From assembly GCA_000697475.1 (NCBI GenBank), contig JNEU01000889.1:1-35427 (forward strand): a stretch of DNA of 35,427 nt, given 5' to 3'. Source of the DNA: Lichtheimia corymbifera B2541. Taxonomy: Eukaryota > Mucoromycota > Mucoromycetes > Mucorales > Lichtheimiaceae. Each line of letters opens with the position of its first letter. The first letter of the stretch is position 1. This document shows, piece after piece, positions 18,541-28,279 of this stretch. A program made the position numbers and the translations under genes. The notes beneath the pieces were generated by a model. That model did no database searches. It was not told the DNA's origin and saw only the letters and a list, made by a program, of their open reading frames with translations.

Positions 18541-21460
18541 ATGCCAGCCAAAGTCAAGAACAGCACCAAAAAGCAAGGACAAAAACGTCAGCGATCTAAG
18601 CAAAAGAACAATTCAAAGAGACGCAAGCTCGACGTGGACTATGAGGAATTGGGTGATATCGACTCTTGGGACTGGAATGAAGTGTCAACCAGTACGACCC
18701 CCATGGCCGGCGATCTAGGTGGTTTTCTTTGTCTCGAGGAAATTGACGATGTGGCAGTCGACTATGAAGGAGACGATCAAACTGGCCGAGTAGCCAAGTT
18801 CAAGGTATGTGTTGTATGTGTATGTAAGTAAGGCAGCGTTTATTTAAACGCCATGGCTGTCATTCTAGCGTATCAAAAAAGAGGATCGAAAGCCCGGAAA
18901 GCCTGCCAAGCCCAATGAGCCTATGGATATTTCAGAAATGAAGGACTATTATGACCTCGACACCTTTGATGATAAGTTGGCAGAGAAGGCAGCAAAGAAG
19001 GACAAGAAGAAAAAGAAGGAACAACCCCAGAATGAAGGTAGTTACTTGCATTCACCCATTGGCACAGCACTGACGTTATTACTTGCAGACAACGACGAAG
19101 AAGAGGATGATGTCGATGAGGGTCAGATGGCTGAAGAGGAAGAACACGAAGAGGAGGAGGAACAGGAGGCTAGTTCTGAGGATGAAGCTTCAGATGCTGA
19201 AGACCAAGATGAATCCAAACCTGATGATGAAGTCCCTCAAGGTAATACAGGACATGTCATTGTTAATGGTATACAAGATACTTATTCACGATTTATACAG
19301 ATGTTGACGTTTCAGCATGGGAGAGTTTCCAATTGGCAGAGCCTATCATGAATGCATTAAAGTATCACAAGTTCACGCAGCCAACACCTATTCAAGAAAA
19401 AACACTCGGTCTTGCACTGAAGGGTCGTCATATCGTTGGTGCTGCTGAAACGGTAATTACTTTTGGGGTCCCATATCAACGGGGTATTCATGAGAACAAA
19501 CGTAGGGTTCTGGTAAAACACTCGCTTTCTCGATGCCTATTGTACAACATATTTTGGAAAACGGAGACACCGACGATTCACGCTTATACGGTCTTATCTT
19601 GACACCCACGAGAGAATTGGCCATGCAAGTCAAGGATCATATTGTGAATATTGCAAAGTTTTCAAAGATCAAGGTGGCTGCTATTGTGGGTGGTATGTCC
19701 ATCGACAAGCAACAGCGTTTATTGAAGAACCAGCCAAATATCATTGTTGCCACACCGGGTCGTTTATGGGAAATCTTTTCGGGAGTAAGTTACACTTTGC
19801 ATAAAGGGTGTCAACATCATCTCACATGATATATGTTATCCAGGAACCCACGTATATGGACATGCTCAAGCATATCAAGTTCCTTGTATTGGATGAAGCC
19901 GACAGAATGCTTGAAAAGGGACGTTTTGAGGAGTTGACCAATATTCTTGATGTTTTATCGGATAAGAAACAGTAAGTGTATTATATCAAGTGGCTATAAG
20001 GGAGGTTCTTCACACACTCACACTCTTTGATCCTTAGATTTACCACGGATTGGCCTGAGGAAGCTGATGATGGCAAAGTGAAATCCATGAAGAGACGTAA
20101 GCAAAAAGGAATATAAGGCTAGGTTCGCATTACTGACGGCGGTATCTATTATAGATAATGCGGAGCACCAAACGTTTGTGTTTACGGCAACGTTGGGCAC
20201 AGATTTGCGGTTCCACAAGTCAAAGAAGCAAAAAGCAAAAGCGAAGCAACCTGGATCGATGCGTGAGTAGTAGACTTGATCATGCGTTTTTAGCGTATAC
20301 TCAATCATGTATGGTATATAGAGGATCTTGTTGAAAGGTTAAACCTTGTTGGCAAAAACCCTGCTATTGTGGATATCACAACTGAAAAGGCGGTAGCATC
20401 GCGGTTGGTGGAAGCCAAGATTGATTGTGTCAAGGAAGAAAAGGATCTCTATGTCTATTATTTTGTTACAAGATATCCTGGTCGTACCATCATCTTTGTC
20501 AACAGCATCGACGCGATCCGGAGGTTGATTCCAGTCTTCAAGCTCTTGAACATTGATGTATTAGGCCTCCATGCTCAAATGCAGCAGCGACAGCGTTTGA
20601 AGAATCTTGATAGGTAATAGGACATCTCTTTGGAGTATAGATAGATGGCTCATCGTTGTTGGATTGTTAGATTCAAGGCCAGTGATAAAGCAGTATTGGT
20701 GGCTTCCGATATTGCTGCACGTGGTTTGGATATCCCATCCGTCGATCATGTCATTCACTATCAAATCCCACGATCTGGCGAGATTTATGTCCATCGCAGT
20801 GGTCGTACAGCACGTGCCAATCATGAAGGTGTCTCTTTGCAACTATGCGGTCCAGAGGAAATCAAATTGTATACAAAGCTTTGTCACACCCTCCGGAAAG
20901 GAGAACAATACCCCGATTTCCCGGTTGACATGGGCATCTTGAATGAAATGAAAAAGCGAGTAAAATTGGCTGCCGAAATTGATAAGCTTGAACATCAGGA
21001 ACAAAAGGTACGTTACTGGGCAAGGAATGGAAGTAGACGACACGACATTCAATGTTTTATTCTATAGCGGCATCATGAGGATAATTGGCTACGCAATATG
21101 GCAGCTGAAATGGATGTGGATTATGAGGAGGATAACAGCAAGCATCAGAAATCCAGCAAAACAGACAACACGATACGATCCAAAAAGGCACAATTGAAGC
21201 AATTATTGACCAAGCCCATGTTACCCTTTGGTGTTTCTAAAAAGTACATTACGGGTGGTCTCATTGAAGGACTTGCTGATCGTATCATTGAGAATAATAA
21301 GGGTAAGTTGAATTGGAATGTCATTTGCATGATTCTGACGGATGTGGATTATGCAGGTAAAAACAAGTTGCTTCCGACACAAGCCTCGACCAAAGCATTG
21401 GAGGATATTCGTTCGCGTGGTGGTGGTCGTGGTAGTAAAAGTAAAAGTAATAGTAAATAG
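18541..21460 (+). CDS. MAK5: ATP-dependent RNA helicase, Mak5/DDX24 type
   Basis: Twelve exons: 18541-18804, 18869-19037, 19089-19241, 19301-19452, 19506-19784, 19844-19971, 20038-20096, 20155-20262, 20322-20613, 20671-21007, 21068-21302 and 21357-21460; 759 residues. The N-terminus is Lys-rich with a DSWDWNEV stretch and a long acidic segment. The helicase core has the Q motif (QPTPIQ), motif I (AAETGSGKT, ending about residue 252), PTRELA, TPGR, DEAD (356-359), TATL (motif III, replacing SAT), ARGLD and HRSGRTAR. The insert between DEAD and motif III (TTDWPEE...) is characteristic of Mak5/DDX24, which acts in nucleolar 60S subunit assembly. The C-terminus is basic, RGGGRG-like. Its stop lies 51 bp from the stop of convergent eL18, so the 3' UTRs overlap. 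Confidence 0.95.
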
Positions 21461-21511
21461 ACGTCTTTATAGATAAAGGGCATTTCAAGAAAGAATTTAT
21501 TGCAAAAAGTC

Positions 21512-22335
21512 TTAGACCTTGAAACCACGGCTGGCACGCTTGCCACGAGCCTTTTCGAACTTGCGGCCCTTGCTGCGGACATAGGGCTTCTTGTTCTTGT
21601 GGGGACCCATACCAAAGTGCTTGACAGCTTCACGGGAGTTCTATATAAAAACCATCAATCAATATCCAATGTACCATTATATACTAAAAAGATCCAACAT
21701 ACCTTGGCACCACGAAGCAACACGGTGTTGGAACCAGTGGGAGCACGAAGAGCGAGTTGATCCAAGGTCAAAATCTCACCACCAGCCTTGAGGATACGAG
21801 CACGAGCAGTCTTGGTGACACGGAGAGCGGCAACAGAGAGCTTGGGCAAGTCAAGAAGACGGGAGTCGTCAGTGACGTTACCAACGACAACCAAGGTCTT
21901 GCCTTCTTGGTTGTTCTTGACAAGACGAGAAACAGTGACAGAAGGACGGTGGATACGCGACATGAAGAGACGCTTCAAGACGACCTTGTTAAAGTCGGCA
22001 TCAGTGCGGCGAGCCAAGAAGCGGTACAGCTACGGAGGTTGCGTTCGAATGTAAGCCGGTTTTTGTTCGTAATGGCCATTATTGTCATTCTCTTTCTCTC
22101 TACCTTGACCAACAAAAGCTGATAAACGTTCTCAGACTTTGGTGCCGTTCTGTTGGACTTTTTGACGTGATGGTTCTTAAGGTCGATGCCCTAATTGCAC
22201 GCATGTTGATAAGCACTCCTTGTCTCGAAAAATCGCTTTCATCCCTCCATCCATCCATTCATCCATCTTGATCTCTTGTCGATTTCCATGCTAACTTTCC
22301 CCTAGCATCATTCCATTACGCATCTATCGTACCAT
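21512..22335 (-). CDS. RPL18: 60S ribosomal protein eL18
   Basis: Four exons on the minus strand: 22333-22335 (the ATG alone), 22104-22190, 21703-22029 and 21512-21640; 181 residues. The protein starts [13 protein letters not shown], continues [22 protein letters not shown] and VVVGNVTDD, and ends [25 protein letters not shown]...FKV, which is unmistakably eL18. The start is chosen because acceptor ATTAG falls right before GGC-ATC-GAC in phase 0, and the nearest fitting upstream ATG is followed at once by a GTACGA donor, giving a 142-nt intron; this first exon is the least certain part. A polyadenylation AATAAA is at 21496-21501 (minus). It is divergent from RPS20. Confidence 0.95.
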
Positions 22336-22493
22336 TTTTACCAACCGAGGAAGAGAGGGTGTCAATCAAGCTCTTTCTGGAATACAAGACCTGCCCTCCA
22401 AGGCTGAAGTTCAACAACATCCAATCAGCGTCTTGCTAGCTCATCCCTTCTATTCATCAACTATCATCTTTTGACCGTAATAAACCAACCGTT

Positions 22494-22510
22494 GACATGG
22501 TTACCATGTC
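22494..22510. promoter_or_regulatory. 17-nt palindrome, copy 1
   Basis: GACATGGT-T-ACCATGTC, a perfect inverted repeat with 8-bp arms around one base. Confidence 0.7.
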
Positions 22511-22715
22511 TATTTCATTTCTCGTCATCCCACTTGGAAGAGAACTTTCAATGATTTATTACATACTGGTATTTTTCCATTCTCATGTCCCATATCACGA
22601 CCCCTAGCAACGACGTTACAAGAAATTACAGCATTGCACATCAAGTACAAGAATAGATAGGCAAATTGAAGATGGTATTGCTTTCAGATCTTTTGATCAT
22701 AATAAACCAACCGTC

Positions 22716-22732
22716 GGCATGGTTACCATGTC
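22716..22732. promoter_or_regulatory. 17-nt palindrome, copy 2
   Basis: GGCATGGT-T-ACCATGTC, 222 bp from copy 1. The single change would be a G-T (G-U in RNA) pair in the stem. Confidence 0.65.
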
Positions 22733-23154
22733 TCCCTCCTTATCGACTTGAAAGAGTACTTTGTGATGTATTATATATACTGATCTTATGTCGCATACCA
22801 CGACCCCTAGCAACGACAATGTGAGAAGCTACAACATGCACACATCAAGTAGAAAAAATCGATGGTGATATTGCTTTAGATACTTTGTTTACTAAAGATT
22901 GGCTAATGAGTGCTTATGTTTTCTTCAAGTATCCTGCATCATCGTAGATAACAGCTTGCATGAAACAGCTCGGGGTTGCACAAACGAGTGACTTGCCATT
23001 TGTTTTTTCTTTTTTCAAAAGTGGCTTCGGTTTCCCATCCTTTCTCTTGCAGCTGCTTTCCTTAGTCACCGCTGGTAAATGTCAACATGAAGAAAAAGCA
23101 TAGTGTCCATCTGGAAACTGACGTTGAGCAACTCTTTAGGGATATATTTGAAAC

Positions 23155-23725
23155 ATGTCTTATGTCGTATGTGTCTTTTTTTATTGTGAAAAAAGGTTGT
23201 ATTGCCCATGTTGACTCAACCCCCCACCTTTGTAGGCTAAGAACTCGTCCACCCAAAAGCCTGGTCTCGAAGAAGAGGTCCAGCCCAAGATCCACCGTAT
23301 CCGTATCACCTTGACTTCCCGTAACGTCAAGAACTTGGAGAAGGGTAGGTCATCTTTTTTTATATTCATGAACCACAACCAGAGCAAACATTGACTTGTC
23401 CACGATATATATAGTGTCGGCTGATCTCATTCAACGTGCCAAAGACAAGCAGCTCAAGGTCAAGGGTCCTGTCCGCTTGCCCACCAAGGTTTTGCGCATC
23501 ACCACCCGCAAGTCTCCTTGTGGTAACGGTTCCGAGACCTTTGATAAGTTCGAGATGAGAATCCACAAGCGCTTGATCGACTTGCACTCCCCCTCTGAGA
23601 TTGTCAAGCAGATCACTTCGATCTCCATTGAACCCGGTGTCGAGGCAAGTACACTTTTTCTATTGTATCATGCAATGCCATCTTTTGCTAACATTCACAT
23701 ATAGGTCGAAGTTACCATTGCCTAA
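23155..23725 (+). CDS. RPS20: 40S ribosomal protein uS10 (RPS20)
   Basis: Four exons: 23155-23166, 23236-23344, 23415-23644 and 23705-23725; 123 residues. The protein reads MSYVAKNS..., [54 protein letters not shown], and ends IEPGVEVEVTIA, the conserved uS10/S20 sequence of the small ribosomal subunit. The 12-nt first exon encodes only MSYV and ends at a strong GTATGT donor in phase 0. The last intron (23645-23704) is GC-AG and its use is fixed by the conserved C-terminus. AATAAA at 23762-23767 is a likely polyadenylation signal. Confidence 0.96.
23645..23704 (+). other. GC-AG intron (RPS20 intron 3)
   Basis: Donor GAG|GCAAGT, acceptor CATATAG. It joins PGVE to VEVTIA; a GT donor four bases later would replace this conserved end. 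Confidence 0.93.
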
Positions 23726-24244
23726 AGTGCCTTGGATATTCTCTTTTCGAGCTATAAGCTGAATAAATCAACTTTATAACGTACAATCTCGTTGCAAGTG
23801 ATGATGACTTTTTCTATATTATGTATCGGGAGGGAGGAGGGACCATCAGCTACATTTCATATTGTGTGCTAAGATCAAGAATAATCACGTGTACAGCAGC
23901 TGCATAATAATGGATCACGTTTATTAGACTTGGTTGCTATGGGTAACACTATGAAACGATTCATGTTGTTTGGAGGAGGGGTTTACAGGTTTATGCAAGG
24001 CTATGTGTGTTTAAAAGTGCCATTCACGGCATCATTTCCGAAAGGCGCATGGGATTGGAAGTACGACATGTGGGCGGATGGATGGATACACAAGAACTGC
24101 TTAGCTTGGAAGAGGAAGAAGAAAACCAGTGGAACAAAAACTCGTGACGTGCCGACGACGATTGCCTTTCTCGCAAAAAGTGTAGTTGCTGCTGCTGCTG
24201 CTGCCCTCTCTTTTTTCCTCTTTCACGTTTCACTCTTTCTCACC
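23726..24244. other. Intergenic region before the NCS-1 gene
   Basis: RPS20 3' flank and NCS-1 promoter. A short (CTG)n run at about 24188-24203 and a pyrimidine-rich leader precede the NCS-1 ATG. An open frame from 23930 runs through and beyond the NCS-1 start but in a different frame and is not considered coding. Confidence 0.45.
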
Positions 24245-25203
24245 ATGGGCAAGGCACAAAGCAAATTGAGCCCTGAGCAGCTTACTGATCTCCAGAAATG
24301 CACCTATTGTAAGTCTATTACTTCATCGTACTATTCACGGACCACCATCTCATATTGGCTCCATTCTCAGTTGACAAGAAGGAACTGCAACAATGGTACG
24401 GACATCCATTCCTTCCCTTCTTTTTCTTTTTCTTTTGCTTTTCTTCTCATGTCCATGGTTTATTCTCTCTCTGTGTATGTATGCAGGTATAAAGGCTTTT
24501 TAAAGGATTGTCCCAGTGGCCAACTGAACAAGACCGAGTTCCAAAAGATCTACAAGCAGTTCTTTCCTTTCGGAGACCCATCCCGCTTTGCAGACTATGT
24601 ATTCAATGTCTTTGACGGCGACAAGAATGGGACGATTGATTTCAAGGAGTTTATTTGTGCACTCTCCGTGACAAGTCGTGGCCAAGTGGACGAGAAATTA
24701 CATTGTATGTTGTTAATGAGGATGGGTGGTGGTGGCGCTCACACACACACAACACGCGTGTTGCTAACTTTGGATCTCTCTCTCTTTTTTCATTATCGTC
24801 ATCACCATAGGGGCATTTCAGGTAACTATGGGCTGAGTTGCTTTGCATCCGTTTTTCCTGCGCTTTGCTAAATCGATCGTTAAATCCAGCTTTACGACAT
24901 TGACAATGATGGATTCATCACCTATGATGAAATGTTGCATATCGTGGACGCGATCTATAAAATGGTAGGCAGCATGGTGAAACTACCACCCGATGAAGAC
25001 ACGCCCGAGAAACGAGTCAACAAGATCTTTGACATGATGGATCAGGTAAAAAAAAAGTGGGGGACTGTGATTTGATTTCTCTCTCTCTCTAATCTGAACG
25101 TTAGGACAAGGATGGAAGACTCACCATGGAAGAATTCCGAGAAGGGTCAAGGAAAGATCCAACTATCGTTCAAGCTTTGAATTTGTATGATGGCCTTGTA
25201 TAG
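24245..25203 (+). CDS. NCS1: Neuronal calcium sensor 1 / frequenin (EF-hand protein)
   Basis: Six exons: 24245-24308, 24371-24395, 24487-24704, 24811-24821, 24890-25045 and 25105-25203; 190 residues, the exact usual NCS-1 length. MGKAQSKL carries the N-myristoylation Gly2. Calcium-binding loops are [24 protein letters not shown] and [12 protein letters not shown]; the first EF-hand is degenerate ([13 protein letters not shown]), as in the family. In fungi this membrane-associated sensor activates the phosphatidylinositol 4-kinase Pik1. Exon 4 is only 11 nt (completes W, then AFQ) and exon 2 only 25 nt; both are fixed by the conserved QQWYKGF and [13 protein letters not shown] phrases. Confidence 0.96.
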
Positions 25204-26796
25204 CTTATACTTTCACCGCACCCACCACCACCGCCACTACCATCACCACCACCACCCGATACGCCAACGTTATTATTATCCTCAAACTCAGCACCATCAC
25301 ACCCACCCAACCTTTTCATCGCTGTTTTTGGCGGTCTTTTTATCCCTCCCTCATGCAGCCGTTTATTTATGTCATAAACATGTTACCCTTTGTCCTATAT
25401 CGAATTATCAGGCCTTCTATCTTGAAAAGGATTTGCAAGAGAAAGGATGCTGTGATGCACGTTTTGGGAGCAGATAGAGAAGGTTGACAGCGATTTATTT
25501 TCTACCTCGTCATAGAATGGTTGTTAGATTGGCAACTTTCTGCCCTGATGTATGGCAACAGACAAGCTCCTGGATACAACAACACGTTGGATTATGGATC
25601 CATTGGTTGTCGAAGTTCAATAGGGTGAAAAAAGAGGATCAACAGCACCATTTTTTGTGCTAATGCATACATGTACTCAACGCGAATCATTGGAATAACA
25701 AATGACTTTTTGCTTGCGACGTTGGAAAGCCATTCAAGGAACCAGCATGTATCTTGTGTAACCGTAATTTGCTTAAAAGGGTCATGTCTTGACGAACCTT
25801 GGAAATCATGGAGACCCTTTAAAGGTGAAACCTCCTTGACAGCATTCAAGGTTCAAGCACTCTATTACTTTTTGAAAGGAAAGGTGTGCTTTTGCAGCTT
25901 TTTTTTTTATGGTAACGACAAAAATGACAACATGATGGCACTATGAATAAAGCGCTCGGACACGAAGGAGCAGCGCTGTGATGCATGGTGATGGAGAAGA
26001 TCGACAACGAAGCTAGTTTGTCACCCCCTTTTGTGATCTGATAATTGTCATTTCTTAAGTAGCACGTGATTGGGTACTCGAGTGGTGCAAGTAGCAATCT
26101 CATTCAGGATATCCCCTACAATGCAGCAACCCCAATCCTATTTGCAAAGGAAGAATAAATTTAAGGAGGGTCATCTTGATACTGTAAATTATCGATTATT
26201 CAAAATTCCGCTTTATTTGGTACTGGTCTAGTATAACAAAGGACGTGCCTGACAAAAGGGCACTAAATTAGATTCATGCATCCATGGCTAATTTCGGAGA
26301 AAGTCCCATTGTTGATTCTGTAACGTTCCAGATTGTCGGCATGGCATGTCAAGGTCAATTCAACAACACAAAGTAGTCATGATGTCGGTCGTTAATAATC
26401 ATCGTCGGCAACCACTTGGGGGTTGTGGTAGGACCATTAGCAAATTGTCACCCAGCTGCTATATCATTGACCACGAACGGGTAAATATATTTTCCTCCGT
26501 AAATAATTTGACACATTACTCGAGATGATGGATGGTATGGGTTATAATAGAAACGCACTTTTTATCACGTCACAATGGATACAATTCATGGCAAGAGGAG
26601 GGTGTGGGGGCCCAGATGATGATGACGATGATGATGATGTGTTGGCAACATCCCAATTTCGGAAAATGGATAGCTCCACGTGAGTCAATGTATAACAGGT
26701 TTTGTTTCGGCTTGCCGGCTTACTCTTCCTTCCTCTCTCTCTCTATCTCGCTCTCCCTCTCTCTCCCTCTTTTTCCTTCTTTATATAGATATATCC
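25204..26796. other. Long intergenic region, no gene recognised
   Basis: It begins with a CAC/CCA-rich stretch (25217-25256) in the NCS-1 3' UTR, and has AATAAA motifs at 25946 and 26152. Frames at 25592-25849 (minus) and 25671-25946 (plus) are antisense to each other and show no family. A (TCTC)n tract at about 26730-26770 and a TTATATAGAT element precede the NT-C2 gene. Confidence 0.45.
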
Positions 26797-27907
26797 ATGC
26801 CTTTATTGAATCTTTTTATCTCAAAGCACCGCAAAGTCGACTTTGAAGTGAGCATATTAATACGAGATTTGGCAAATGTCCCTCTTGTCAGTGGTCTCTA
26901 CTATGTCAAATGGCGGATAAGGAATGCTTCTCATGCGAGTGGCATGACAGAAAGGTAACAACATCTACCCCGCCGATGGTTGCCATGGGATACTGATGAC
27001 AACGACAACCGTATTGCTAGAGCGCCTATCAACGATCACTCTGTGTTCTGGAACTACCCCATTAATACTATGGCACAGCTGGTTATCAACAAACAACATG
27101 TACTGGGCTCTTGCGAACTCAAGTTGGAGATTATTCAAGAATTAAGCGGAGGCAAGGAGACACAAACAGTGGGCACATTGAGCATCAACTTGTCTGAATA
27201 CGCTGAATCCGGTGTGACAACAAGAAGATATTTGTTGGACCATTGCAAGTTTAATTCAACTGTAAAGGCAAGTGGGGTGTGTGAATGATGTAATGGGGAG
27301 CCGCCGTTGTGTTATGTCTCTTTCTAATTTGTCTTACCACAGTTATCCATACGAATGAGTCAAAAGTCGGATGCCGGGACGCGGTTTCAACTGTAAGCGA
27401 ATGTGAGACTTGTTGGGTGGTCTTTTCAGCGTTATTTATATCTATCCATCCATGTAGACCACAGCCACAAAAATCCATGTTCAGCCCACAAGACATGTCA
27501 ACACCAGATGATCGATCGATAGGTGAGTTATTCTTATAGAAGCTTCTTCTTTTCTAATCATAAGACTCACTCACTCTGTAATCAAAGAATCGGTCGCTTC
27601 GGAAAGGAAATTATCTTCCTCGTCCTCTGCGGTTGCCTCTGTCGCTGCTGCTACAGCTACTGCCAATAATACTGCCAATGCCATGGTTACTGCTTCTCCA
27701 CAACTGAAAAAATCCCAATCAGCAATGTCACTGGTAAGCAAGCTACAGCATTTGGAGTGAATGGCACGCATTAATATATAGAAAAAACAGCCGCATTTCT
27801 GTAAACAAACGACACCCTTTGGCAGTACGGATGAACAATCACCCACCGATCTTGTCGAGCAACTTTTTATGCGTAAACCGGCAATGAATGTCCAAGCATC
27901 ATCGTGA
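26797..27907 (+). CDS. NT-C2 domain protein (EEIG1/EHBP1-type N-terminal C2)
   Basis: Six exons: 26797-26954, 27021-27267, 27343-27392, 27458-27522, 27588-27733 and 27782-27907; 263 residues. Residues 1-155 form the NT-C2 domain: KVDFEVSILIRDLANVPLVSGLYYVKW, a TERAPINDHSVFWNYPI turn, LKLEIIQEL-GGKETQTVGTLSINLSEY, and RRYLLDHCKFNSTVKLSIRM. In EEIG1/FAM102 and EHBP1 proteins this domain binds membranes and helps organise membrane traffic or actin contacts; in fungi it is little studied. The rest is low-complexity Ser/Ala/Thr and ends TDLVEQLFMRKPAMNVQASS. Intron 2 (27268-27342) is GC-AG, fixed by the conserved NSTVK|LSI. Confidence 0.9.
27268..27342 (+). other. GC-AG intron (NT-C2 gene intron 2)
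   Basis: Donor AAG|GCAAGT, acceptor TTACCACAG. Retention or use of the next GT breaks the last strand of the C2 domain. Confidence 0.92.
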
Positions 27908-28279
27908 AAATGCTGGTGCATTTGCAATACCCTTATCACGTGTGGAATCTTTCACGCAGATGTCATGCAATTCGTCGTGTAACATTACTGAGAAGACAGC
28001 ACAGCTTGTAGTTTACAACCCGTTTTATATACATATATACTTTATACTTTTTGCACAAATGAATTGGGATGGATATATATACAGAATACGATGGATGGGG
28101 ACGTGGATATGGATAAGGGTTGCTCTTGTTGCTTAGCGGGCACCACGCACGCGTCTGAGACTGTGGTAGTAGTAAATCTCACGATACCTGAAACAGCAAA
28201 ACTCGGTCTCGGCGCATGAATCCAAACCAGAAGAAATCCATTCTCTCTCTCTCGCTGTTAACTCACTTTTTCGTCCACA
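27908..28279. other. Spacer between the NT-C2 and DUF155 genes
   Basis: AT-rich, with TATATACATATATAC-like sequence near 28026-28040 and a (TC)n tract just before the next ATG. No gene or RNA was recognised. Confidence 0.4.

Larger units (their letters stand above)
22465..22880. repeat. Diverged tandem duplication, about 222 + 194 nt
   Basis: Unit A 22465-22686 and unit B 22687-22880. Shared blocks in order: ATCTTTTGA, ATAATAAACCAACCGT, CATGGTTACCATGTC, ACGACCCCTAGCAACGAC, ACATCAAGTA, and GATGGT..TATTGCTTT. The most strongly kept pieces are the palindrome and the CCCCTAG block, as expected of protein-binding sites or RNA structure. Confidence 0.9.
22336..23154. promoter_or_regulatory. Bidirectional promoter region of RPL18 and RPS20
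   Basis: About 820 bp between two divergent ribosomal-protein genes. It contains a diverged tandem duplication (22465-22880) that carries a palindrome and a conserved CCCCTAG-centred block, both described separately. No ORF is supported. Confidence 0.6.

Noticed and set aside
22191..22332. snoRNA in the first RPL18 intron
   Set aside because: An ATGATGC resembles a C box, but no D box or terminal stem could be found.
25187..25477. His-rich 96-codon ORF after NCS-1
   Set aside because: Product of a CAC/CCA low-complexity tract overlapping the NCS-1 stop; not protein-like otherwise.
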